Of a stretch of 43,548 nt of DNA, positions 1 to 7,747 are shown one piece after another. The first letter of the stretch is position 1, and each line of letters starts with the position of its first letter. The translations under genes were made by a program, and so were the position numbers. Origin of the DNA: JAAZLS01 sp964463285 (GTDB lineage: Bacteria > Bacillota > Dethiobacteria > DTU022); contig CAYXBB010000012.1 of NCBI GenBank assembly GCA_964463285.1, positions 1-43,548 on the forward strand. Reading direction: 5' to 3'. Under the pieces are notes generated by a model, which was given only the letters and a program-made list of their open reading frames with translations, searched no databases and had not been told where the DNA came from.

Positions 1-22
1 CAAATATAGTATAAAATAATGG

Positions 23-53
23 TTGATTGCCCTCCGGGAGTAGGGGGTATAAT
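23..53 (+). promoter_or_regulatory. Candidate sigma-A promoter of the ctsR operon
   Basis: A perfect TATAAT lies at 48-53. The best upstream hexamer is TTGATT at 23-28 with a long 19-nt spacer; TTGCCC at 27-32 would give a short 15-nt spacer, so the -35 is uncertain. The -10 is followed within three bases by the CtsR operator, so bound CtsR would cover the transcription start. Confidence 0.6.
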
Positions 54-55
54 AA

Positions 56-72
56 GGTCAAAGATGGTCAAT
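56..72 (+). promoter_or_regulatory. CtsR operator (tandem heptad)
   Basis: The sequence is GGTCAAA-GAT-GGTCAAT: two direct heptads separated by three bases. The known CtsR box is a direct repeat of (A/G)GTCAAA with a 3-nt spacer; only the last base of the second heptad deviates. It sits between the -10 box and the ctsR start, the position expected for an autorepressed class III heat-shock operon. Confidence 0.85.
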
Positions 73-87
73 GTATGGGAGAAAGTG

Positions 88-555
88 ATGAACAGCCTGT
101 GCAATCATATTGAGGAATACCTAAAAAGGCTACTGGCGGTAAGCCCTCGCCGGTATATAGATATACAGCGTCGTGAACTGGCGGGCCAGTTTGGTTGCGT
201 TCCCTCCCAAATTAATTACGTGCTTAATACCAGATTTTCTTTAGATAGAGGGTACCTGGTAGAAAGTAAACGGGGGGAGCGGGGATTCATCCGTATCTAC
301 CGTGTTGATCCCCTTAAAATTCAGGCCTGGGAAGAAATGTTCACCGTTTTTGGGGATGGTAAATTTGACCCTCAAACCGCGATTGACTTTTTAACCCGGA
401 TCCATGAAGAAAAATTTATTTCCCGACGGGAAGCACAGATGATGGAAACGTTATTGAAAAAAGAACCATATTTGTCGCTGGAGGATCCGGATATAATCAG
501 GCAGCTTCAGGGCAAGCTGTTTGAAGCGGTATTAAAGGTAATCCTTAAAGGCTAA
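88..555 (+). CDS. ctsR: CtsR, heat-shock transcriptional repressor
   Basis: CtsR represses clp and ctsR operons by binding tandem heptad operators and is inactivated on stress, partly through the McsA/McsB kinase system. The 155-residue protein starts with an MNS...IEEYLKRLL segment typical of the family. The winged-helix signature VPSQINYVLNTRF follows, then RGYLVESKRG for the wing region, and a C-terminal helical domain with SRREAQMM. I chose the ATG at 88 because the longer reading frame starting at 19 would place the promoter and the operator inside the gene, and because the protein then aligns with the usual family N-terminus. A GGGAGA sequence precedes this ATG. It is the first gene of ctsR-mcsA-mcsB-clpC. 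Identification is firm; the start is well supported. Confidence 0.95.
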   Translation: MNSLCNHIEEYLKRLLAVSPRRYIDIQRRELAGQFGCVPSQINYVLNTRFSLDRGYLVESKRGERGFIRIYRVDPLKIQAWEEMFTVFGDGKFDPQTAIDFLTRIHEEKFISRREAQMMETLLKKEPYLSLEDPDIIRQLQGKLFEAVLKVILKG

Positions 556-584
556 TATTCATTAAATCTTAAGGAGTGAACGGC

Positions 585-1112
585 ATGTTATGTCAAGAAT
601 GTCAACAAAACCCGGCTAACGTTCACATTACTAAAATAATCAATGGCAAAAAAACGGAAATGCATTTGTGTGAAGCATGCGCCCGGAAAAAAGAAGAGAT
701 GGATTTTTCCTTTGAACCGCAGTTTTCGCTTCAGAACCTGTTCAGCAGCCTTCTTCATGACGGGCTACCGGGAGCCAGGGAGAAGATTTCTGTATCTAAA
801 CTTCAATGTCCCAACTGCGGCTTGACTTTCGCCCAGTTTAGCCAGATTGGTCGCCTAGGATGCAGCGAATGTTTTACGGCATTTGGTGACAAACTTAATT
901 TGCTGTTGCGGCGTATTCATGGTAATTGCTGTCACACCGGTAAAATTCCCGGGCGAGCCGGAGGCGAACTCAAGGTTAAACGCGAGCTGGCCGGCTTGCA
1001 GGAGAAACTTAAGGAAGAAGTGCAACGTGAAAATTTTGAGCAGGCGGCCGTACTCCGAGATCAAATTAGGGAGATGGAAAGAGAGATAGAAGGGGGAGGT
1101 CCTGTTGGCTAA
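585..1112 (+). CDS. mcsA: McsA, zinc-finger activator of McsB kinase
   Basis: McsA is the zinc-binding partner that activates the protein arginine kinase McsB and modulates CtsR and ClpC activity. The 175-residue protein has an N-terminal CQEC...CEAC pair and a second CPNC...CSEC pair, giving four CxxC motifs. The C-terminus has a UVR-type helical motif (LKEEVQRENFEQAAVLRDQI), as is typical of McsA. The ATG at 585 is preceded by AAGGAG at 571-576 with 8-nt spacing; a GTG at 576 overlaps that ribosome-binding site and is unlikely to be the start. The 3' end overlaps the mcsB start by 8 nt, suggesting translational coupling. Length and layout are normal. Confidence 0.93.
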   Translation: MLCQECQQNPANVHITKIINGKKTEMHLCEACARKKEEMDFSFEPQFSLQNLFSSLLHDGLPGAREKISVSKLQCPNCGLTFAQFSQIGRLGCSECFTAFGDKLNLLLRRIHGNCCHTGKIPGRAGGELKVKRELAGLQEKLKEEVQRENFEQAAVLRDQIREMEREIEGGGPVG

Positions 1113-2178
1113 ACAGGAGCTGTTTTCCAGCAGCTGGATAGATGAAGAGGGCCCGGAAGCCGAAGTAGTGATCAGCGCCCGGGTGCGTATTGCCCGCAAT
1201 CTGGTGGGGCTGCCTTTTCCCTACCTGGCCACCGATGAGCAAACAACGAAGATCCAAAATACTATCGCCGAGGCGGCGGCAAAACAGGGTCCGGAATTCC
1301 AGGATTTTTCATTTTTGCGTATGGAGGACCTGGATTTATTAAAGAAACAAATATTGGTAGAAAAACATCTGATTAGCCCCAATCTTGCCAGGGAATCACA
1401 TAATGGAGCGCTGTTTTTGCGGGAAGACGGGGCGATCAGTATAATGATTAACGAGGAGGATCACCTGCGGATCCAGTGTATTTTGCCGGGATTGCAGCTG
1501 GGGGAGGCCTGGAAAAAGGCTAACCGCTACGATGATCTGTTTGAAAGCAAGATTGATTTTGCTTATAATGAATGCTACGGTTATCTTACTGCTTGTCCCA
1601 CCAATGTGGGTAGTGGGCTCAGGGCTTCAGTGATGCTTCATCTGCCGGCCTTGATCATTACCAAGCAGGTTGGACGTTTGTTAACCGCTCTTTCTCAAGT
1701 TGGTCTGGCCGTGCGCGGGCTTTACGGAGAGGGGACCGAAATAATCGGGAACCTGGTTCAGATATCTAACCAGATTACACTGGGCCGGCCTGAATCTGAA
1801 ATACTGCGCAACCTGGAAGGGGTCACCAGGCAGGTGATTGCCCAGGAACAAACGGCACGCCAAGCCCTGCTTAATGCCGGCCGGGAGAAACTGGCTGATA
1901 GGGCCGGCCGGGCTCAGGGCCTTTTGAACCACGCACAGGTGATGAGCTCGCATGAGGCCATGCAGCTGTTATCGGATCTCCGCCTTGGTTTCGATTTAGG
2001 CCTGATTAAGGGAATCAACCGAAAACTGTTAAATGAACTGCTGGTGTTAATTCGCCCGGCCTGTTTGCAATCCCTGGCGGGGAAAGAACTTGGCCCCGAG
2101 GAGCGGGATCGGGAAAGGCCAATTCAAATAAAAAAACGGTTTAAGGAGTATCATTTCTTAGAGGGAAAACAAAAATAA
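1105..2178 (+). CDS. mcsB: McsB, protein arginine kinase
   Basis: McsB phosphorylates arginines on CtsR and on damaged proteins, marking them for ClpC-ClpP. The 357-residue protein belongs to the ATP:guanido phosphotransferase family. It shows ISARVRIARNL near residues 24-34 (nucleotide-binding arginines), the INEEDH catalytic segment and the active-site Cys stretch ACPTNVGSGLRASVM. The start is a TTG preceded by GGGGGAGG, which lies in the end of mcsA; no ATG fits the family N-terminus. It is the third gene of the stress operon. Nothing is truncated or unusual. Confidence 0.95.
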   Translation: MAKQELFSSSWIDEEGPEAEVVISARVRIARNLVGLPFPYLATDEQTTKIQNTIAEAAAKQGPEFQDFSFLRMEDLDLLKKQILVEKHLISPNLARESHNGALFLREDGAISIMINEEDHLRIQCILPGLQLGEAWKKANRYDDLFESKIDFAYNECYGYLTACPTNVGSGLRASVMLHLPALIITKQVGRLLTALSQVGLAVRGLYGEGTEIIGNLVQISNQITLGRPESEILRNLEGVTRQVIAQEQTARQALLNAGREKLADRAGRAQGLLNHAQVMSSHEAMQLLSDLRLGFDLGLIKGINRKLLNELLVLIRPACLQSLAGKELGPEERDRERPIQIKKRFKEYHFLEGKQK

Positions 2179-2216
2179 AAAACAGATAGCATAATTTCGA
2201 TACGCGAGGTGAAAGC

Positions 2217-4649
2217 ATGTTTATGTTTGGAAAATTTACAGAGAGAGCCCAGCAAGTGTTGGTGTTGGCTCAGGAAGAGGCAAAAAGGCTAAGCCATAAT
2301 TTTATCGGGACAGAACACCTTCTGTTGGGCCTGGTCAGGGAGGGCTCAGGGGTGGCCTCCCGGGCGCTGCAAAATATGGGAGTGGATTTAAATAAGGTTC
2401 GCCAGGAGGTTGAACGGATTATCCCCAAGGGAGACAAGTTCACAGCCGCTGGGATAAGTTACACCCCTCGGGCCAAACGGGTGGTGGAGCTGGCTATCGA
2501 GGAAGGACAAAATCTGGGCCATAATTATATCGGCACTGAGCATATTTTACTGGGTTTGCTTAAGGAAGGGGAAGGTATCGCGGCCCAGGTATTGACCAAT
2601 TTGGGGATAGATCTGAAACGAGCTCGCAAAGAAGTAATCCAGCTGCTTGGAGGTGCGGAAGCGGCCGGCCGACAATCGGGAGAAATTAAATCCGGAGCAC
2701 AAACTCCTACCCTGGATACTTTTGGACGGGATCTTACAAAGTTGTCCCGTGAGGGGAAGCTTGATCCGGTAATCGGGCGAGAAAAAGAGATTGAGCGAGT
2801 AATCCAAATTCTAAGTCGCCGTACTAAAAACAACCCCTGCTTGATCGGTGAGCCGGGAGTGGGCAAGACAGCGATCGCCGAGGGGCTGGCCCAATTAATA
2901 GTGGAAGGAAATGTTCCCGAAATTTTACGGGGCAAAAGGGTGGTAACCATAGAACTGGCCGCGGTAGTGGCCGGAACCAAGTACCGCGGGGAATTTGAAG
3001 AGCGTCTTCGTAAACTAATGATGGAGCTCAGACAGGCCGGAGATGTTATAATATTTATTGATGAGCTGCACACGGTGATAGGGGCGGGAGCGGCGGAAGG
3101 GGCCATTGATGCCTCCAATATTCTTAAACCCGCGCTGTCCCGCGGCGAGTTACAGTGTGTCGGAGCTACTACCCTGGATGAATACCGTAAGCATATTGAA
3201 AAGGATCCGGCGCTGGAACGGCGTTTTCAACCTATTGTGGTCGGGGAACCCACTAAAGAGGAAAGCCTGGCCATTTTAAAGGGACTGCGAGATCGTTATG
3301 AAGCTCACCACAAGGTAAAGATCTCTGATTCTGCTTTAGAGGCGGCGGTTAACCTTTCCGATCGTTATATTACGGACCGGTTTTTACCGGATAAAGCTAT
3401 CGACTTAATCGACGAAGCTGCTTCCCGGGTCCGGATCAGAAATTACACTGCCCCGCCGGATTTAAAAGAAATGGAAGAAAAACTGGAAGTATTACGCAGT
3501 GAAAAAGAGGCGGCTGTTCGCAATCAGGAGTTTGAAAAGGCAGCCAAACTGCGCGATCAAGAGCATAAATCCAAGGAAGAGTTGGATGAGCTCAAGAAAG
3601 AATGGGAGCAAAAGATTGGTACCTCCGATCAATCGGTAGTTAATGAAGAAGATGTTTCCTATATTGTTGCCAGCTGGACCGGTATACCGGTAAAACGGCT
3701 GGTGGAAGGGGAATCGGAGCGACTGCTGAAACTGGAGGATATTCTTCACCGGAGAGTAATTGGACAGGATGAGGCGGTCGAGGCGGTGGCCCGAGCTATC
3801 CGTCGGGCCAGGGCCGGGTTAAAAGATCCCAAACGCCCGGTAGGTTCATTTATATTTTTAGGCCCTACCGGGGTGGGGAAAACAGAGCTGGCCCGAGCCC
3901 TGGCGGAGGCGCTGTTCGGGGATGAACGGGCCATCATCAAGATGGACATGTCGGAGTATATGGAGAAACATACTACCGCTCGCTTGATCGGTGCTCCTCC
4001 GGGATATGTGGGTTATGAAGAAGGAGGGCAGCTTACAGAAAAAGTTCGCCGTAAGCCTTACTCGGTGGTGCTGTTTGATGAAATGGAGAAAGCCCACCCC
4101 GATGTGTTCAATATTTTACTGCAGATCCTGGAAGATGGGCACCTGACCGATGGTAAAGGGCGAACAGTGGATTTTAGAAACACCATCGTCATTTTAACCT
4201 CCAATGTGGGGGCTACCTTTTTACGAAGACAAGCTCTGGGTTTCGGGGCTGGAGATGAGGAGGGTGGTTATGAAAAAATGAAAGAACGTATCCTGGATGA
4301 GCTGAAACGTGTCTTTCGCCCGGAATTTCTTAACCGCCTGGACGAGACTATTGTTTTTCATGCTTTAAGCGAGCGGCATATCACTGAAATTGTAGATATT
4401 ATGATTGCTGAGCTGAATAGGAAAGTGGATGATTATAATCTCCAGGTAGAGGTCTCGGAGCAGGCCAAACAAAAGCTAATCCAGGAAGGCTTTGATCCCA
4501 TGTTTGGGGCCCGCCCTTTGCGTAGGGTAATCCAGAAACGCTTGGAAGACGGGCTTTCCGAAGGAATGCTGCAGAGAAAAATATCTCCCGGGGATAAGGT
4601 GCGTGTGGATGTGGATAAGGATCAGTTCATCTTTCAAAAAACCGGTTAA
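2217..4649 (+). CDS. clpC: ClpC, AAA+ unfoldase of the ClpCP protease
   Basis: ClpC unfolds substrates, including arginine-phosphorylated proteins, and passes them to ClpP. The 810-residue protein has two N-terminal Clp repeats (GTEHLLLGL and GTEHILLGL). The first AAA module has Walker A GEPGVGKT near residue 211 and Walker B IIFIDELH. A UVR-containing coiled middle domain (about 420-460) is diagnostic of ClpC. The second AAA module has Walker A GPTGVGKT near 549 and Walker B VVLFDEMEKAHP. An LGF tripeptide after RRQA is the probable ClpP docking loop. GAGGTGA precedes the ATG with 5-nt spacing. The gene ends the ctsR operon; no clear terminator follows. Confidence 0.97.
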   Translation: MFMFGKFTERAQQVLVLAQEEAKRLSHNFIGTEHLLLGLVREGSGVASRALQNMGVDLNKVRQEVERIIPKGDKFTAAGISYTPRAKRVVELAIEEGQNLGHNYIGTEHILLGLLKEGEGIAAQVLTNLGIDLKRARKEVIQLLGGAEAAGRQSGEIKSGAQTPTLDTFGRDLTKLSREGKLDPVIGREKEIERVIQILSRRTKNNPCLIGEPGVGKTAIAEGLAQLIVEGNVPEILRGKRVVTIELAAVVAGTKYRGEFEERLRKLMMELRQAGDVIIFIDELHTVIGAGAAEGAIDASNILKPALSRGELQCVGATTLDEYRKHIEKDPALERRFQPIVVGEPTKEESLAILKGLRDRYEAHHKVKISDSALEAAVNLSDRYITDRFLPDKAIDLIDEAASRVRIRNYTAPPDLKEMEEKLEVLRSEKEAAVRNQEFEKAAKLRDQEHKSKEELDELKKEWEQKIGTSDQSVVNEEDVSYIVASWTGIPVKRLVEGESERLLKLEDILHRRVIGQDEAVEAVARAIRRARAGLKDPKRPVGSFIFLGPTGVGKTELARALAEALFGDERAIIKMDMSEYMEKHTTARLIGAPPGYVGYEEGGQLTEKVRRKPYSVVLFDEMEKAHPDVFNILLQILEDGHLTDGKGRTVDFRNTIVILTSNVGATFLRRQALGFGAGDEEGGYEKMKERILDELKRVFRPEFLNRLDETIVFHALSERHITEIVDIMIAELNRKVDDYNLQVEVSEQAKQKLIQEGFDPMFGARPLRRVIQKRLEDGLSEGMLQRKISPGDKVRVDVDKDQFIFQKTG

Positions 4650-4658
4650 ATATTCCTG

Positions 4659-4781
4659 GTGTGTATCTGTGTTTCAGCTATTGTAGGGTGGTTTTTAGGC
4701 CGGCGTTTCGGGGAATATATTTTCAATATTGTGAAATCTTCAACTTTTGCCGGGGTAGAAGGTTTTGGGCACTTTCTATAG
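4659..4781 (+). CDS. Possible small membrane protein downstream of clpC
   Basis: A 40-codon reading frame begins at GTG 4659 and continues the clpC frame after its stop. Its N-terminal third is hydrophobic (VCICVSAIVGWFLG), followed by basic RR and a mixed tail ending in GVEGFGHFL. The composition looks like a single membrane helix with a cytoplasmic tail. I see no good ribosome-binding site and recognise no family. It may be a real small gene, a remnant of a longer clpC-linked gene, or chance. Confidence 0.25.
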   Translation: MCICVSAIVGWFLGRRFGEYIFNIVKSSTFAGVEGFGHFL

Positions 4782-4884
4782 AATAAAAATATACGAATAA
4801 GACCGGTCGGCGAGATGGACTGTAGGAACAAGCCCGAACTTATAGCCCTTTTAGCCCTCAAGCACAATGTTAGGAGGAACAGAA

Positions 4885-5640
4885 TTGAATATTGCCGTCT
4901 CCGGTAAGGGAGGAGTAGGCAAAACCACAGTGTCTGCCAGTCTTGCCCGTTTTTTTCTGGCACAGGGGCAGGCAGTGCTGGCTGTAGATGCTGATCCCGA
5001 TGCCAATCTGGGTTTAGCCCTGGGTTTTACCCTGGAAGAACTATCTGCAGTGAAACCTCTGGTGGAACTACAAGAGGTGATTTCTCGCAAAAGCGCCGGT
5101 GGGGGAACCCTGGTAGCGTTAAACCCACAGGTGGATGATGTACTGGAGGACTACAGCCTGCAGAAGGGGCTTATCCGATTAATAAGAATGGGGGGTATAA
5201 AGCAAGGAGGCTCGGCCTGTTATTGCAAGGAAAGTTCATTTTTACATGCGGTACTGACCGCTGCTCTGTTTGATCGGCCGGAAACAGTGGTGCTGGATAT
5301 GAGTGCCGGTATAGAGCATTTAACCCGGGGAACAGCCTCTGGCGTTAATGTAATGCTGGTAGTAACGGAACCTACCCAGGCTAGTTTGCGAACCGCTTTG
5401 GAGGTGGATCGCCTGGCTACGGACTTGCAAATTCCCCGCGTACTATTCCTCGGAAACAAAATTCGAAACGATAGGGATCGGATGTTTCTGGAATCGGAAT
5501 TACCCCACCAGAGAATAACGGGTATGATTCCCTTTGCGGAAAATATTTTATTACAATCTCAAACTCTTAACCTGAGTTTTTCCTCTGTTCATATTCTTCC
5601 GGGGATCGAAGCGGTATGCAACCAGCTGATGGGGGGGTGA
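4885..5640 (+). CDS. cooC: CooC/AcsF-type nickel-insertion ATPase for CODH/ACS
   Basis: This 251-residue MinD/ParA-like ATPase is expected to load nickel into CO dehydrogenase, and perhaps acetyl-CoA synthase, with ATP hydrolysis. It starts with the deviant Walker A GKGGVGKTT, followed by AVDADPDANLGLALG. A CYC motif in GGSACYCKESSFL corresponds to the CxC metal-binding pair of CooC dimers. I chose the TTG at 4885, preceded by AGGAGG at 4872-4877, over the ATG at 4867, which lies upstream of that site. It leads the Wood-Ljungdahl operon, about 105 nt before acsA. Sequence alone does not tell CooC from AcsF, and only one such gene is in the window. Confidence 0.88.
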   Translation: MNIAVSGKGGVGKTTVSASLARFFLAQGQAVLAVDADPDANLGLALGFTLEELSAVKPLVELQEVISRKSAGGGTLVALNPQVDDVLEDYSLQKGLIRLIRMGGIKQGGSACYCKESSFLHAVLTAALFDRPETVVLDMSAGIEHLTRGTASGVNVMLVVTEPTQASLRTALEVDRLATDLQIPRVLFLGNKIRNDRDRMFLESELPHQRITGMIPFAENILLQSQTLNLSFSSVHILPGIEAVCNQLMGG

Positions 5641-5745
5641 TTATCAGTTTGGCTGGCTTGATGACCCGGCTGGGACGACAGCCTGCTGCCGTCAGAGCCG
5701 TTATTTAGCTAGGCTATTAAGATTGTGAGGAGGTTAGAAAAAGTA

Positions 5746-7713
5746 ATGTCAACGGAAAAGAAAAAAATTGATGCCCGAAGGACAGTTGATCCGGCAGCGC
5801 TGAAGGTTCTAGATCTAAATAATGGGCAGGTAGAAACCGCCTATGATCGCTATGTAAAGATGCAGCCCCAGTGCAACTTTGGTCGTACCGGAATCTGCTG
5901 CCGCATATGCTTGCAAGGTCCCTGCCGAATCACCAAAAAAGCCTCAAAGGGTATTTGTGGCGCCCATGGTTATACCATCGTTGCCCGCAATTTAATCCGC
6001 GCCATAAACGGTGGAGCCGGTGCTCACGCAGACCACGGCCGCCATATCATCTATACTCTCATGGAGATGCTCAAGGGGGAGGCACCGGATTACAAAATTG
6101 AGGATCCGGACAAGCTGCGCCGCGTGGCCCAAACTGTCGGTCTTTCCGTGGAGGGAAAAGAGGAACAGGACCTGCTGAAAGAAGTTCTGGAGGTCGCGAT
6201 CAGCGATTTCACAAAGCTCACCGATGACCCGGTGCGCTGGCTGGAGGGCACCATTACCAAGGGGCGGATGGAAAAATTCACTGCCTGCAACATCCAGCCG
6301 CGCAGTGTCCATACCGCTATCTCTGAAACCATGGGTCAGACCCACATGGGAGTTGATTCCGACCCGGTGAACCTGATTTTCCAGGGACTGAAGACCTCGC
6401 TGGCTGATTTTGCTGCGGAGCATATCGCTACCGACCTTTCGGACGTTCTTTTTGGCACTCCCAAACCGGTTACCTCGGAGGCAAATTTCGGGGTGATCGA
6501 TCCCGAGATGGTCAATATCGCCTTGCACGGGCACAACCCTCTTTTAAGTGAGATGGTAGTTCGGGCAGCCCGTGAAATGAAGGCGGAAGCGGAGGCGGTT
6601 GGGGCAAAAGGGATCAAGTGCATGGGGATCTGCTGTACCGGCAACGAGGTTTTGATGCGCCAGGGAATCCCTTTGTTGACCAACTTCCTTTCCCAGGAAC
6701 TGCCGATCATGACCGGAGCGATCGATGCCATGGTGGTTGATGTTCAATGTATCATGCCCGGGGTGAGAGCGGTGGCGGAATGTTTCCATACCCGGATCAT
6801 TACCACCATGTCGCATTCGAAGATCCCCGGTTCCTACCATGTTGAATTTACTGAAGATCGGGCTATGGAAAAGGCCCGTGAAATTATCCATTTAGCTATT
6901 GAGGCTTACAAAGAAAGGCTTCCTGATCGCATCGATATTCCACAGGTAAAACATAAGGTTACTGCCGGCTTTAGCGTGGAGGCACTGCTCAATATCTTTG
7001 CTGCGGTGAACCCTGACAATCCGATCAAGGTGCTTACCGATGCCATAGATTCGGGGCAGCTGCGCGGGCTGGTGCTTCTGTGCGGTTGCAACAACCTGCG
7101 GGTGATGCATGACGGCAGTTGCTCTACAGTGATCAAAGGCCTGGCCGCAAACAATGTGCTCATGGTGGCCACCGGCTGCATGGCCGGGACTGCCGCCAAG
7201 CTGGGCCTGATGAACGCGGAAGCGGTAGAAGAATATGCCGGCGAAGGGTTAAAAGCATTTATTCACATGTTGAACGAGGCCAATACCGGTAAGTTGAACG
7301 ATAAACTGCCGCTGATTTTCCATATGGGCTCTTGCGTGGACAATTCGCGCGCTTACGATTTGAATACGCTTATGGCTAACCAGTGGGGTGTCGATACGCC
7401 GAAAGTACCTTACGTAGCCTCGGCGCCCGAAGCCATGAGCGAAAAAGCGGTGGCTATTGGCAGCTGGTGCGTTACTTTGGGGATGCCCACTCACGTAGGA
7501 GTTACTCCGGAGATCACCGGTAGCGCCCTGGTGGACGGTGTCGCTTTGCAGATTGCCCATGACGTTTATGGAGGTTATTTTATCTGGGAAGAAGATCCCG
7601 AGAAATCGGTTGAAGTGATCCTTGCTGCTCTTGACGAGCGTACCTGGAAAATGCGGGTACACCGCCAGGCACAGGAAAAATATGAAACTGAATTGATTTC
7701 TGCCGGGTGGTAA
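5746..7713 (+). CDS. acsA: Carbon monoxide dehydrogenase catalytic subunit
   Basis: This Ni-Fe-S enzyme (CooS/AcsA) interconverts CO2 and CO with ferredoxin and feeds CO to acetyl-CoA synthase. In the 655-residue protein, C43 and C51 fit the intersubunit D-cluster, and C52, C55, C60 and C71 fit the B-cluster. C-cluster segments follow in order: GHNPLLSEM with the histidine ligand, CCTGNE, VDVQCIMPG, LLCGCNNL, TGCMAGTAAKLG and FHMGSCVDNSRA. The ATG at 5746 follows AGGAGG by 12 nt, which is a little long; a GTG at 5725 overlaps the ribosome-binding site. It is followed closely by acsB, the normal bifunctional arrangement. Identification is firm. Confidence 0.97.
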   Translation: MSTEKKKIDARRTVDPAALKVLDLNNGQVETAYDRYVKMQPQCNFGRTGICCRICLQGPCRITKKASKGICGAHGYTIVARNLIRAINGGAGAHADHGRHIIYTLMEMLKGEAPDYKIEDPDKLRRVAQTVGLSVEGKEEQDLLKEVLEVAISDFTKLTDDPVRWLEGTITKGRMEKFTACNIQPRSVHTAISETMGQTHMGVDSDPVNLIFQGLKTSLADFAAEHIATDLSDVLFGTPKPVTSEANFGVIDPEMVNIALHGHNPLLSEMVVRAAREMKAEAEAVGAKGIKCMGICCTGNEVLMRQGIPLLTNFLSQELPIMTGAIDAMVVDVQCIMPGVRAVAECFHTRIITTMSHSKIPGSYHVEFTEDRAMEKAREIIHLAIEAYKERLPDRIDIPQVKHKVTAGFSVEALLNIFAAVNPDNPIKVLTDAIDSGQLRGLVLLCGCNNLRVMHDGSCSTVIKGLAANNVLMVATGCMAGTAAKLGLMNAEAVEEYAGEGLKAFIHMLNEANTGKLNDKLPLIFHMGSCVDNSRAYDLNTLMANQWGVDTPKVPYVASAPEAMSEKAVAIGSWCVTLGMPTHVGVTPEITGSALVDGVALQIAHDVYGGYFIWEEDPEKSVEVILAALDERTWKMRVHRQAQEKYETELISAGW

Positions 7714-7747
7714 GCCTATCTTGCGCAAAAAGGAGGAATGAAAGAAG

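Noticed and set aside
2525..3118. Minus-strand frame of 197 codons inside clpC
   Set aside because: Low-complexity Ser/Pro/Ile-rich translation, antisense to the first AAA module; a shadow frame.
5637..5708. Short GTG-started frame after cooC
   Set aside because: Only 23 codons, no ribosome-binding site of its own beyond the G-run, and no similarity recognised.
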